Shown one piece after another: positions 35,467 through 45,000 of a DNA stretch of 64,000 nucleotides. Both the position numbers and the translations under genes were made by a program. Each line of letters starts with the position of its first letter. Within the stretch, counting starts at the first letter, position 1. This DNA is from Bacteroidia bacterium (GTDB lineage Bacteria > Bacteroidota > Bacteroidia > B-17B0 > Aurantibacillaceae): the NCBI GenBank assembly GCA_014378485.1, contig JACMNO010000111.1:1-64000 (forward strand). Reading direction: 5' to 3'. The notes below the pieces were generated by a model, which was given only the letters and a program-made list of their open reading frames with translations, was not told the origin of the DNA and did no database searches.

Positions 35467-38163
35467 TTAACTTAAAACTTCCAACTGCTCTTCCAATGTC
35501 TTTATTTTGGATAAAGCATCACTTTCTTTTTTTCGTTCTATTTCTAGTACTTCAGCTTTTGCATTCGCTACAAATTTTTCGTTTGATAATTTGATTTGCA
35601 CCGATTTTAAAAATCCTTTATTGTATTCAAGCTCTTTAGTCAATCGTTCAATTTCCTCTTCTTTATTCAAATTCATGGCTAACGGAATATAAAACTCCGT
35701 TGTTTTGATCTGAAAAGAAAATGCCCCTTCTACTTTTTCTTTGGTATAAGAAAAGGCAGACAAGTTTGCCAGTTTTATTATAGTATGATCAAAATAAGAG
35801 CTGGTAAAGTCTGATTTTTCAATTACTTCTAATTTCTCTTTTGGAGATAATTTTTTTTGTGCGCGGACGTTACGAACCATCGCAACCAATTCTTTGCTCA
35901 CTTCAAATTCTGCTAATTGTTTTCTATCAATCCAATCATTGATTTTTGGCCATTCCTCAACAATGATACAATCTTTGGCATCACGCTCTTTTATTAAATG
36001 CCAGATTTCTTCTGTAATAAATGGCATCCATGGGTGCATGATCTTTAATAAAGATTCAAGATAACCAATGGTTGCATTGTATGTTGCCTTATCAATTGGT
36101 TGAGCTTTTCCATCAACAAATTCCGGTTTGATGGCTTCAAGGTACCAGGCACAGAAATCGTCCCACACTAATTTGTAAGTTGTCATTAAGGCATCACTCA
36201 TTCGGTATTTCGAATAATGATCATTGATAATTTCTAATTGCTCTGCTAATTTATGTTCGAACCAAGTGATGGCTGCTTTTTGGGCGTCAGTCTGCACCAC
36301 TTCGACTCCGCTCAGTGTGACAGAACCTACTTCAAATCCTGCAATTAAACGAAACGCATTCCACACCTTATTGGAAAAATTTCTTCCCTGCTCGCAATAG
36401 CTTTCATCAAACATTAAATCATTGCCTGCCGGTGAACATAATAACATTCCCACACGAACACCGTCCGCACCATATTTTTCGATCAGGTCGAGTGGGTCAG
36501 GGGAGTTCCCTAAACTCTTACTCATCTTACGTCCCAATTTATCACGTACAATTCCTGTCAGGTAAACGTTAGTGAATGGCTTTTCGCCCATCCACTCATA
36601 ACCGGCAATTGCCATACGGGCTACCCAGAAAAATAAAATTTCAGGGGCAGTAACCAAATCGTTAGTTGGGTAGTAGTATTTCAAATCTTCATTAGCATTG
36701 GCTTTTCCGTTCCTGATAACAGCAGGATCAAAAACCGTAATTGGCCACAACCACGAAGAGAACCAGGTATCCAATACATCTTCATCCTGCTTAACATCGC
36801 TAATATTTAATGATGAGTTTTTAGTTTTTAATAATGTTATCGCTTCCTCTTTGGTTTTACAAATGACTGTATTTCCTTGTCCGTCATACCAGGCAGGGAT
36901 TCGTTGCCCCCACCACAACTGGCGACTGATGCACCAATCATGCACATTTTCCATCCAATGCTTGTAGGTATTAATAAACTTTTCTGGAATCAGTTTGATT
37001 TCACCATTCAACACATTTTCTAAAGCAGGTTTACTCACGTTCTCCATCTTTAAAAACCATTGCATACTTAAACGCGGTTCAATAACTGCATTGGTACGTT
37101 CGCTGTAACCAACCTTGTTTTTAATATCCTCAATTTTTGAAACTAAACCTTGTTCTTCTAAGTCTTTAATGATTTGTTTACGGCAGGCAAAACGATCCAT
37201 ACCAACATATACCCTTGCTGCCTCGCTGATCTTACCTTCCTGCGTTAATACATCAATGGTTTGTAGCTTATGTTTTTGTCCTAAATTAAAGTCATTAATA
37301 TCATGAGCAGGCGTTACTTTTAAAGTTCCCGTTCCGAATTCTTTATCTACGTATTCATCAAAAATAATTGGCACAACACGATTTACAATTGGCACAATTA
37401 CATTCTTTCCTTTTAAATGTGTGTAACGTTCATCAGTGGGATTCACACAAACAGCCGTATCACCCATGATCGTTTCAGGACGTGTGGTAGCAATAACAAT
37501 ATATTGTTCTGATCCCTCTCCTTCGGAGAGGGCTGGGGTGAGGCCGTTCTCAATTTGATATTTAACGTACACTAACTTACTCTGAGCTTCTTTATGAATT
37601 ACTTCTTCATCACTTACAGCTGTTAATCCTTGCGGGTCCCAATTCACCATACGGACACCGCGGTAAATATGTCCTTTATTATAAAGGTCAATAAATACAT
37701 CTATCACCGCTTCGCTCATATCTTCTTCCATGGTAAAGCGTGTTCTGTCCCAATCACAGCTAGCACCAAGCTTTTTTAATTGCTCCAGAATAATTCCACC
37801 GTATTTTTCTTTCCAGCCCCAAGCGTGTTTTAAAAAATCTTCGCGACTTAAATCCGCTTTATTAATTCCTTGTTCTTTTAACAGTGCTACAACTTTCGCT
37901 TCTGTTGCAATACTTGCGTGGTCAGTTCCCGGAACCCAACAGGCATTAAAGCCAAGCATACGGGCACGCCTGATCAATACATCCTGTATGGTATTATTAA
38001 GCATATGACCCATGTGTAACACACCAGTCACATTAGGTGGTGGAATTACGATCGTGTAAGGTGTTCTGTGATCAGGTGTAGATTTAAAGAATTTATTGTC
38101 TAACCAGTACTTGTACCATGTTTGTTCAGCTTGAGCAGAATTAAATGTTTTAGCGATTTCCAT
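35467..38163 (-). CDS. valS: Valyl-tRNA synthetase
   Basis: 898 aa class I aminoacyl-tRNA synthetase charging tRNA-Val. Motifs: PPPNVTGVLHMGH (HIGH, residues 50-53), ATTRPET at the start of the CP1 editing domain, KMSKS as GRKMSKSLGNS, the anticodon-binding domain, and a C-terminal coiled coil rich in Lys/Glu. Two in-frame insertions not expected in the family coincide with palindromic repeats: about residues 206-218 (LTPALSEGEG) and about 614-622 (SVTLSGVEV). The reading frame stays intact across both. I chose the ATG giving MEIAKTFNSAQAEQTWY; a further 16 upstream codons do not resemble the family. Confidence 0.95.
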   Translation of the reverse strand: MEIAKTFNSAQAEQTWYKYWLDNKFFKSTPDHRTPYTIVIPPPNVTGVLHMGHMLNNTIQDVLIRRARMLGFNACWVPGTDHASIATEAKVVALLKEQGINKADLSREDFLKHAWGWKEKYGGIILEQLKKLGASCDWDRTRFTMEEDMSEAVIDVFIDLYNKGHIYRGVRMVNWDPQGLTAVSDEEVIHKEAQSKLVYVKYQIENGLTPALSEGEGSEQYIVIATTRPETIMGDTAVCVNPTDERYTHLKGKNVIVPIVNRVVPIIFDEYVDKEFGTGTLKVTPAHDINDFNLGQKHKLQTIDVLTQEGKISEAARVYVGMDRFACRKQIIKDLEEQGLVSKIEDIKNKVGYSERTNAVIEPRLSMQWFLKMENVSKPALENVLNGEIKLIPEKFINTYKHWMENVHDWCISRQLWWGQRIPAWYDGQGNTVICKTKEEAITLLKTKNSSLNISDVKQDEDVLDTWFSSWLWPITVFDPAVIRNGKANANEDLKYYYPTNDLVTAPEILFFWVARMAIAGYEWMGEKPFTNVYLTGIVRDKLGRKMSKSLGNSPDPLDLIEKYGADGVRVGMLLCSPAGNDLMFDESYCEQGRNFSNKVWNAFRLIAGFEVGSVTLSGVEVVQTDAQKAAITWFEHKLAEQLEIINDHYSKYRMSDALMTTYKLVWDDFCAWYLEAIKPEFVDGKAQPIDKATYNATIGYLESLLKIMHPWMPFITEEIWHLIKERDAKDCIIVEEWPKINDWIDRKQLAEFEVSKELVAMVRNVRAQKKLSPKEKLEVIEKSDFTSSYFDHTIIKLANLSAFSYTKEKVEGAFSFQIKTTEFYIPLAMNLNKEEEIERLTKELEYNKGFLKSVQIKLSNEKFVANAKAEVLEIERKKESDALSKIKTLEEQLEVLS
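36298..36322 (-). repeat. In-frame repeat copy in valS, GAGC(GGA)GTC type
   Basis: On the valS sense strand GTCACACTGAGC and GGAGTCGAAGTG adjoin, with CACT/AGTG as terminal complementary ends. I recall a very common bacterial repeat with the same core and CCCT/AGGG ends, so the end pairs look compensatory. It encodes SVTLSGVEV inside valS. Confidence 0.7.
37511..37544 (-). repeat. In-frame palindromic repeat copy in valS
   Basis: A perfect 8-bp stem CCCTCTCC/GGAGAGGG with loop TTC (37514-37532) adjoins CTGGGGTGAGG. It encodes LTPALSEGEG on the valS strand, a peptide known from a widespread repeat that appears in many bacterial reading frames. Confidence 0.78.
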
Positions 38164-38249
38164 GAATGATATTAAAAATTTTGTTAAATTTCGCAAAAAT
38201 AGTGATACCAAACCATATGCATACTATCTTTATGGCACGATATTGGAAT

Positions 38250-38257
38250 TATTTTTG
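38250..38257 (+). promoter_or_regulatory. Candidate -7 element of the DUF1573 operon
   Basis: TATTTTTG fits the consensus, 26 bases before the first DUF1573 ATG. The -33 region has TTTATGG rather than a clean TTG. Confidence 0.45.
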
Positions 38258-38283
38258 AACTGTAAACAAAACAAAATTATAAA

Positions 38284-38784
38284 ATGAAAAAATTAATTTA
38301 TACCCTAGGATTTGTAGCTTCTTTAAGCTTTGTATCATTTGCACAGGAACATAGTGCTAACGATGGTCATAACCACGGTGCTGCAACAACAGCTAGTACA
38401 GCTCCGGTAAGTACTGCCGAAATTAAGTTTGATAAAATGGTTCACGATTACGGTGAAATTAAACAAGGCGATAATGGTGAGTGTGTTTTTAAATTTAAAA
38501 ACACTGGAAAAGAACCTTTAATTATTACTATGTGTCAGGGTTCTTGCGGTTGTACAGTTCCTCAATGTCCAAAAGATCCTATTTTACCGGGTAAATCAGG
38601 AGAAATAAAAGTAAAGTATGATTCTAACAGAGTTGGGCCAATCAGTAAATCAGTTTCGGTACAATCGAATGCAAAATCAGGAACTCAAACTTTACAAATC
38701 AAAGGAAACATTTCTGCTAAACCGGTTGAAGAAGCATTTCCAACAAACCAGCCTTCACAAGGTGCCCCATTAGAAAAAAAATAA
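38284..38784 (+). CDS. DUF1573 protein 1 of 3
   Basis: 166 aa secreted protein (signal peptide to about FVSFAQ). The DUF1573 domain is an Ig-like fold: FDKMVHDYGEIKQGDNGECVF then FKNTGKEPLIIT and the signature SCGCTVPQCPKDPILPGKSGEIKVKYD. The linker before it is rich in His, Ala and Thr. The family is widespread in Bacteroidota and uncharacterised. The next DUF1573 gene begins 24 bases after its stop, and the two share overall layout, so they are tandem paralogues. A TATTTTTG box lies upstream. Confidence 0.88.
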   Translation: MKKLIYTLGFVASLSFVSFAQEHSANDGHNHGAATTASTAPVSTAEIKFDKMVHDYGEIKQGDNGECVFKFKNTGKEPLIITMCQGSCGCTVPQCPKDPILPGKSGEIKVKYDSNRVGPISKSVSVQSNAKSGTQTLQIKGNISAKPVEEAFPTNQPSQGAPLEKK

Positions 38785-38808
38785 TTAATCAATAAACACT
38801 CTCAAAAA

Positions 38809-39267
38809 ATGAAAAAAGTATTCGCAACAGTGGCATTATTCTTAGGATTAGGATTTGCAGCAAACGCACAGGAAGGCGGTTCAGTAGTTCCTAATATTGA
38901 TCCAAATGCCGCAGAAATGAAATTTGAAACAGATGTTTTGGATTATGGTACAGTAAAATTTGATGCAAATGGAGTTCGTGAATTCAAAGTGAAAAATGTT
39001 GGTAAATCTCCACTAACTATTTCTAACGTGCAAGGACAATGTGGTTGTACTGCTACAACCATTGATGGTAAACCAGGATGGCCACAAGAGCCAATTTTAC
39101 CAGGAAAAACTGCCAGCATCAAAGTTAAATATGATACAAAACGCCCTGGTCCGTTCGAGAAAAATGTTACTGTTACATCAAACTCAAAAGAGCCAAGTAA
39201 AGTAGTTAAAATCAAAGGTGTTGTAGAAGCTGCACCGGCTGTAGCAGCAACACCGGATGCTAAATAA
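38809..39267 (+). CDS. DUF1573 protein 2 of 3
   Basis: 152 aa. A signal peptide (to about AANAQ) and a single DUF1573 domain with FETDVLDYGTVKFDANG, VKNVGKSPLTISNVQGQCGCTAT and EPILPGKTASIKVKYDTKRPG. The CGCT motif is conserved relative to its neighbour, although the downstream Cys of the first copy is missing. A short Ala-rich tail follows. The next gene's ATG overlaps its last codons. Confidence 0.88.
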   Translation: MKKVFATVALFLGLGFAANAQEGGSVVPNIDPNAAEMKFETDVLDYGTVKFDANGVREFKVKNVGKSPLTISNVQGQCGCTATTIDGKPGWPQEPILPGKTASIKVKYDTKRPGPFEKNVTVTSNSKEPSKVVKIKGVVEAAPAVAATPDAK

Positions 39268-39664
39268 TTTAAATAATATTCTAAAAAACCCTTCTAATTT
39301 TAGAGGGGTTTTTTGTTTGATTTTGTTTTTTTTGAGTCAAATAATTTTTGCTCAACCCCAGCTAAAATTTAAAGACATAAAAAAGAATTTTGGCATTGTA
39401 AAAAAAGGAGAAATAGTATTGGTCGAATTTGATTTTACAAATACCGGAAACCAACCCGCCATTATTTCAGATGCTAAAGTGGAATGTTCCTGCACCACTG
39501 TTGAGTATCCAAAACAGCCAATTGCTCCCGGACAATCATCTAAAATCATGGTTAAGTTCGATACCAAATCTGTTTACGACAGACAGGATAGGATAGTACA
39601 AATCATTTCTAATGCGAAGAATTCTTCTCAAATGATCAGATTTAAAGGAGTCGTTTTAAAATAA
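39257..39664 (+). CDS. DUF1573 protein 3 of 3
   Basis: 135 aa. ATG 39257 overlaps the end of the preceding gene by 11 bases and gives a charged N-region followed by the hydrophobic CLILFFLSQIIFAQ, a plausible signal peptide. The domain has LKFKDIKKNFGIVKKGEIV, DFTNTGNQPAII, and VECSCTTVEYPKQPIAPGQSS, where the usual CGCT is CSCT. A strong intrinsic terminator hairpin lies within codons 10-20 (separate entry), an unusual position that suggests attenuation of this gene. Confidence 0.82.
   Translation: MLNNLNNILKNPSNFRGVFCLILFFLSQIIFAQPQLKFKDIKKNFGIVKKGEIVLVEFDFTNTGNQPAIISDAKVECSCTTVEYPKQPIAPGQSSKIMVKFDTKSVYDRQDRIVQIISNAKNSSQMIRFKGVVLK
39283..39314 (+). terminator. Intrinsic terminator inside the third DUF1573 gene
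   Basis: A 14-pair stem with one G-U wobble, A6CCCTTCTA (39283-39296) with TAGAGGGGT6 (39301-39314), loop ATTT. The T6 run ends at codon 20 of the third gene. It should end most transcripts from the first two DUF1573 genes. Confidence 0.85.
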
Positions 39665-39738
39665 TATTTATATTAGTGTATCATAATGTGTTGCTGCGTG
39701 TGTAGGAACTGAATTGATTTTTATTTAAAAATATTAGT

Positions 39739-40674
39739 ATAAAAAGAAAACACATATTTATTTTTCTCACGTTTAGCGTCCTTTTTTTTAAAGCTCAGCG
39801 TTTAGAACCTTATTATGAAAATAAAAAATGGGGCTTTAAAGCCGGACAAAAAGTGGTGATTCCTTATGAATATGATACTGCTTTTGTATTTGATAAAACC
39901 AACCAGATTGCCTTAGTTGCTAATAGAAACGACTTCAATAAAATAGTAAATCCTTTAACAGGTGAAGAAGAAATTTCTTTTGATTATTTTTATATAGATA
40001 CTAAGAATAATAAGTTTAAATTATTGGCAGAACATTTTCCGGACAGTATGTTTACCTTTCCATACCAGCAGGAGTTAAAATCTTCTTACATAGACTCTAC
40101 CGGTTATTTTAAAATTCTGTTTCAAAATAAGCTATACCTTTTCTCTAAAAACGGAAAACAGTTATCTGCTGGCTTTGATAACATTTATACTTCGAAAACA
40201 CCCGGTTTTTTCGAGACAGAAAACGGTTCAGAAATTGATAAAAGAATCGTTCGAGAAAAGGGCCTGATTGATTCTTCCGGATTGGTGATCGTAAAATGTA
40301 AATATCATGATATAAAAATCAATAATGAAGATAGCTCTGTATATTGCTGCAGCGCCGTGTACAATAGCCGTCAGAATGATGATGTGTATGATTTTGAAGG
40401 AAAGCTGATTTATACCAATAAAAAACACATCGAGTTTTCATCCAAAACCATTCATGTTTTAAAATCCTATAAATCCTCTGAAAGTTTCACGATCGAAAAT
40501 TTATTGACCAATGATTCATATGAAATTGAAGGTAATGGATTTTACTATCTAAAAATGAATAAAGCACTTATTGTTAATAATAACGTTTGGTTTATTCTCG
40601 ACCTCCTAACAAGGAAGAGGCAAAAAGTAGACAGGGAAGAATACTTTAAAAATTTGCTTCAATTGCTTGATTAG
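39739..40674 (+). CDS. WG-repeat-like secreted protein, non-canonical start
   Basis: About 311 aa. From ATA 39739 the frame reads IKRKHIFIFLTFSVLFFKAQ, a clear signal peptide ending at AQ, followed by YYENKKWGFKAGQKVVIPYEYDT, a WG-repeat start, and more degenerate repeats (FDNIYTS and KCKYHDIKINN). No ATG, GTG or TTG lies before the signal peptide; the first standard in-frame start, GTG 39853, would delete it and the first repeat. So either an ATA/ATT start is used or a start was lost. WG-repeat proteins are often envelope proteins of unknown function. The last codon is 1 base before tsaE. Confidence 0.65.
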   Translation: MKRKHIFIFLTFSVLFFKAQRLEPYYENKKWGFKAGQKVVIPYEYDTAFVFDKTNQIALVANRNDFNKIVNPLTGEEEISFDYFYIDTKNNKFKLLAEHFPDSMFTFPYQQELKSSYIDSTGYFKILFQNKLYLFSKNGKQLSAGFDNIYTSKTPGFFETENGSEIDKRIVREKGLIDSSGLVIVKCKYHDIKINNEDSSVYCCSAVYNSRQNDDVYDFEGKLIYTNKKHIEFSSKTIHVLKSYKSSESFTIENLLTNDSYEIEGNGFYYLKMNKALIVNNNVWFILDLLTRKRQKVDREEYFKNLLQLLD

Positions 40675-40675
40675 G

Positions 40676-41119
40676 ATGAACTCTTTTAAAATTGATATCT
40701 CAAATCTTAAACATCATGATGATGCAGCCGCGCAATTAATTGAATTTGCTGGAGCAGAGAGGGTATTTTTATTTGATGCACCAATGGGCGCTGGTAAAAC
40801 AACTTTTATCAAGACTTTGTGCAGGCGTCTTCATATAACTGACACTATGAGTAGCCCAACTTATTCTATTGTAAATGAATATCATACGAATTCAAATCTT
40901 AAGCTTTTTCATTTCGATCTATACAGGATAAAAACGGCTGAAGAACTGTACGAATTAGGATTTGAAGAGTATGTTTTATCCGGAAATTATGTTTTTATTG
41001 AATGGCCTGAACTCTCTTTATCTTTTTTAAGTTCTTACCTAAGAATAATCATTAATTCCGAAAATAATATTCGTTATCTTTGTGCTGAAATTATTACAAA
41101 TAATGAAATTACCAATTAG
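40676..41119 (+). CDS. tsaE: tRNA threonylcarbamoyladenosine biosynthesis ATPase TsaE
   Basis: 147 aa. It works with TsaB, TsaC and TsaD to make t6A37 in ANN-decoding tRNAs. Walker A is APMGAGKTTF with Lys41; SPTYSIVNEY and HFDLYRIKTAEEL follow, and FEEY...FIEWPE carries the conserved acidic residues. The ATG is immediately after the WG-repeat stop; a TTG three codons upstream overlaps the stop. A TATCTTTG box inside its last codons could drive the next gene. Confidence 0.93.
   Translation: MNSFKIDISNLKHHDDAAAQLIEFAGAERVFLFDAPMGAGKTTFIKTLCRRLHITDTMSSPTYSIVNEYHTNSNLKLFHFDLYRIKTAEELYELGFEEYVLSGNYVFIEWPELSLSFLSSYLRIIINSENNIRYLCAEIITNNEITN
41075..41082 (+). promoter_or_regulatory. Candidate -7 element inside tsaE
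   Basis: TATCTTTG lies 20 bases before the ATG at 41103, within the final tsaE codons. The upstream TTG is missing, so use of the element is uncertain. Confidence 0.45.
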
Positions 41120-41942
41120 TCTCTTATTATTTTTTATCCCTTTCTGCATTTTTTCTCAATCAGAACAATTGAATACTTCAACTGTTTCGACTCCGAAAAA
41201 AAAAGGAAATTTTTATGCATCTTGGGGATATACTCGCTGCTGGTTTAGTAAAAGTGATATTCACTTTAAGGACCGCTCAAATAAGTACCATGAGGCAACA
41301 GGAAGGTATAATGATTATGATTTCACTATTTATGACGCCGAAGCAAAAGACAGGCCTGATTTTGATCAGATTAAAGATGTGGTGAACATAACAATTCCGC
41401 AGTTTGTCGTTCATGCAGGTTACTACTTTAATAATAAACATGATTTTGGTATTGAAATAAATTATGACCACGCCAAATACGTGGTAACTAATTACCAAAA
41501 AGTTCGGGTGAAAGGAACCTTTAACGGAGAGTATGTGGACAAAGATACGATCATTGATCCTGATAATTTTTTGCATTTCGAACATACCGATGGAGCAAAT
41601 TTTTGGATGATTAATTTTTTGAAACGTTGGAAATTATATGAACCTTCAAAAAAATTTAACGTTGGTTTTGTGGTAAAACCGGGTGCGGGCATAGTTTATC
41701 CCAGAACGGATGTAACTATGTTTGGAGAGCGACTAAATAACAAATGGCATATTGCAGGTTGGATTGTTGGTGTTGAATCCGGATTAAGAATGGAGTTCCT
41801 GAAACACGGTGTTTTTGAATTTACCGGAAAAGGGGTCTATGCTGATTACAGAAATGCCTTAGTACTTGGTAAAGGAAATGGTAAAGCGAGTCATCATTTT
41901 TTTGCGGCCCAACTCACTATGACTTTAGGGTTTATTCTTTAA
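41103..41942 (+). CDS. Secreted outer-membrane barrel protein, unknown
   Basis: 279 aa. The signal peptide runs from MKLPISLLLFFIPFCIFSQ; a GTG seven codons upstream is open but not needed. The rest has alternating beta-strand patterns (FGIEINYDHAKYVV, AGWIVGVESGLRMEFL, ending in LTMTLGFIL), like small 8-12-stranded outer-membrane barrels of Bacteroidota. No family identified. It overlaps the end of tsaE by 17 bases, suggesting co-transcription or coupling. Confidence 0.7.
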   Translation: MKLPISLLLFFIPFCIFSQSEQLNTSTVSTPKKKGNFYASWGYTRCWFSKSDIHFKDRSNKYHEATGRYNDYDFTIYDAEAKDRPDFDQIKDVVNITIPQFVVHAGYYFNNKHDFGIEINYDHAKYVVTNYQKVRVKGTFNGEYVDKDTIIDPDNFLHFEHTDGANFWMINFLKRWKLYEPSKKFNVGFVVKPGAGIVYPRTDVTMFGERLNNKWHIAGWIVGVESGLRMEFLKHGVFEFTGKGVYADYRNALVLGKGNGKASHHFFAAQLTMTLGFIL

Positions 41943-42018
41943 CTATAAGAAATTTCTCTTTAATACACATTTGTATTTCTTACAACTTGATTTGTGAAAT
42001 AAATATTATATTTATTCT

Positions 42019-45000
42019 ATGAAATCATTCATTTGTATAATAGTTACAGTTCTTTTTTTTAACTTACAGTCATTATCGCAGCAAATTGTATTTAACCCAC
42101 TAGTTAACTGTGGTTCAGATACTTCATTTTTATCTGGGAATACTCAAAATTATTTCCATTCATCTGATATCCACATTGATAAAAGGGGGAATTACCATTT
42201 AGCAGGCTTTTCTAGTGGATATAATTATCCGAGTCAATCCGTGATGTTATATAGGAAATATAATAAACAGAAATTACCAATTTATTCTCGAAGTTATGTA
42301 AAACCATCTATAGGCGAAATAAATGGAGGTAATGAATATTTGAATAGTGTGACTACTGACGATTCATTAAATTATTATTACACAGGTCAATTCATGGGTA
42401 AGGGTAATTTTATTTTTGATAACCTTTATTATATCTGGGGCTCATCTTCTAACATATATGATTTTGCATTTATAACGAAGCATGATTCATTAAATAACCT
42501 AAAAAATCTTACCATTTTTGCCCCAAATTATGCAAGTAATTCTTCAAATAATGGATTTTGTGCTTTTACAGATATAGTTTATTTAAATGGTAAAATATAT
42601 ACTATTTTAAATACTGCTTTGCCAGGTTTTCTAAAAACATGTAATATATCAAATAATTCATGGACAAATGTGGGTTCATTGATAACGCCTGGCATGTATT
42701 TACTTGAGTATAATTTGTCAGGAAATTTAATAAATAAAATATTAATCACAGATTCTTATAATTCAATGCCTAACATTTTTTATTATGGAAGTGGCGCTTA
42801 TTCTCATTTTAATTCAAAAGCTGCTTCACTTGTAATTGATAAACAAAATAGACTTTTAATTCACTATTTGAATCAAACTAGGCCTGGGGAATATTTAAAT
42901 GCACCAATTACATTCGGTCCAAATGTATTAATGCCCGCTAATATGCCATTGAATATGTTGTATCCCAAAGGTGTTTCAACTATGGCAATTTATGATCCTG
43001 TGCATGGTTGGATAAATGGTAAAGTAATAGAAAAAGGAAATCTTTCCAATATAACTGGCTGTATTACTAATAGTGGTTCTGATATACATGGCAATAAATA
43101 CTTTTTAGGTAATAATATCTCATCAACAAGTTTTACAAATAATATCAGTATTATTAATAATGATAGTTTAAACAGTTTGGGTGCTTCGATTTCTAAAATT
43201 GATGTAAATGGAAATTTTGTTTGGAATAAATATTTCTTCAATTGTAGTATTGTTGATATGAAGCTATCGCCAGATGAAAAGCACATTGGAGTTGTAGTAA
43301 ATCCAAACGCTAGTTACACTACTTATATTTATTTTGGAAATAAATTTAGTTTTGGAAATTCACAAACGAATTTAGATACTGTTTATACGCCTAGTGGAGG
43401 CTCTGTGTTTTTGCAGTTTAGTAATAATGGTGTATTAGAGAAAAGTTACAATTTTACCTCATTGAATTTAGGTTTGTTTTTAAATATAGATGATAACGGC
43501 TATTTTAATTTAAATGGAATTAAAGTTCCTCAGGCACCTTCATATAATACTCGTACTACTTCAATAAAAATAGATGGAAATACTGGGCAGTGCACAGGTC
43601 CTGCATTTCCAGGAGGATTAAATGATACTTTATTTATTCATTTACCAAAAAAAGAATTATGTAGTAATACCTCTTTATATATTCCTTGGATTTCCACACC
43701 CTCAATACCTACAATTAATCTTGGTTATTATATAAATGGAAGTACCACTAAAAACTTTATAGCTAGTAATATTGCCGCTCAAACATATGGCTATCAGTGG
43801 AATATGCCGAATGTAATTCTTGGAGCGGATAGTATTAAATTATTTATTGAGAGTAGTGATTTATTATTTTCTCATCAAATTGGGTTTTATAAATTTCGCT
43901 CAAATAAAAATATACTCACATCAAGAGATACAACTATTTGTAAAAACATTCCATTAGTTCTCGCTCCAATTAATCCATCTAATTTAATTTGGTCACCTGC
44001 AAGTTATTTTACAAATCCACAGCTTGATACTACTCAAGTGGTTGGTATTACTAATGCTACTCAATTATTTGTAAAGGAAACATATACAAATTCCGTTTGT
44101 TTTAGCTATGATACCATTAATGTTCAAGTTTTTCTTGATCCGGTAGCAGCCTTTTCTCATTCACTATTACCCACAAGTTTATCATTGTTGAATAACAGTA
44201 TAAATTCTGATTCTATAAAATGGATAGTTAATAATGTAATGGCAACTACATATCCAAATAATTTAGTAACAGGATTTACATCACCAACAATGACAGTTTG
44301 TTTACTTGCTAGCAAATGTATAACAGATACAATTTGTCAAATAATTAATGTCCGTTACGCTGTAAATGATTCTCTTGAAATTTGTGCCTTAGACAGTGCT
44401 TTTTTACAAGGAAATTGGCAATTTTCTCCCGGCATCTATACTGATACATTGACTGCAACTTTTAATATAGATTCAATAGTAAAGACAACTTTGATAGTTC
44501 ATCCGGTTAAAAGCCGGCATACAGTTTTTTCAGTTTGTAGTAATGACAGTATATTCTTTAACGGTCAATACCATCATAATAATTATGTTTTTTCAGATAC
44601 TCTGGTAACATCATATGGTTGCGATAGTATTGTGAAAACAACGATAAACTTCAAACCTGTTTATTTTACTGCTACTAATATGTTTATTTGTGCATACGAC
44701 AGTGTGTTTTTAGAAGGGCAATACCGTGATCAGCCAGGATTTTTTAGAGATACTCTTCAATCAATTTATGGTTGCGATAGTATTGTTCATACGCAACTAA
44801 ATATTAATATAACTGATATAGGCACTACATTAAACGGGGCCGCCATTATGGCAAATGCTGTAAATGCAACATACCAATGGATTAATTGCTCAAATAATTT
44901 CCCATTAGTTAATGGAACAAGCCAGGTTTATAACCCAACCAATAATGGAAGTTACGCCTGTATTGTAAACCAGTTTAATTGCATAGACACTACAGCGTGT

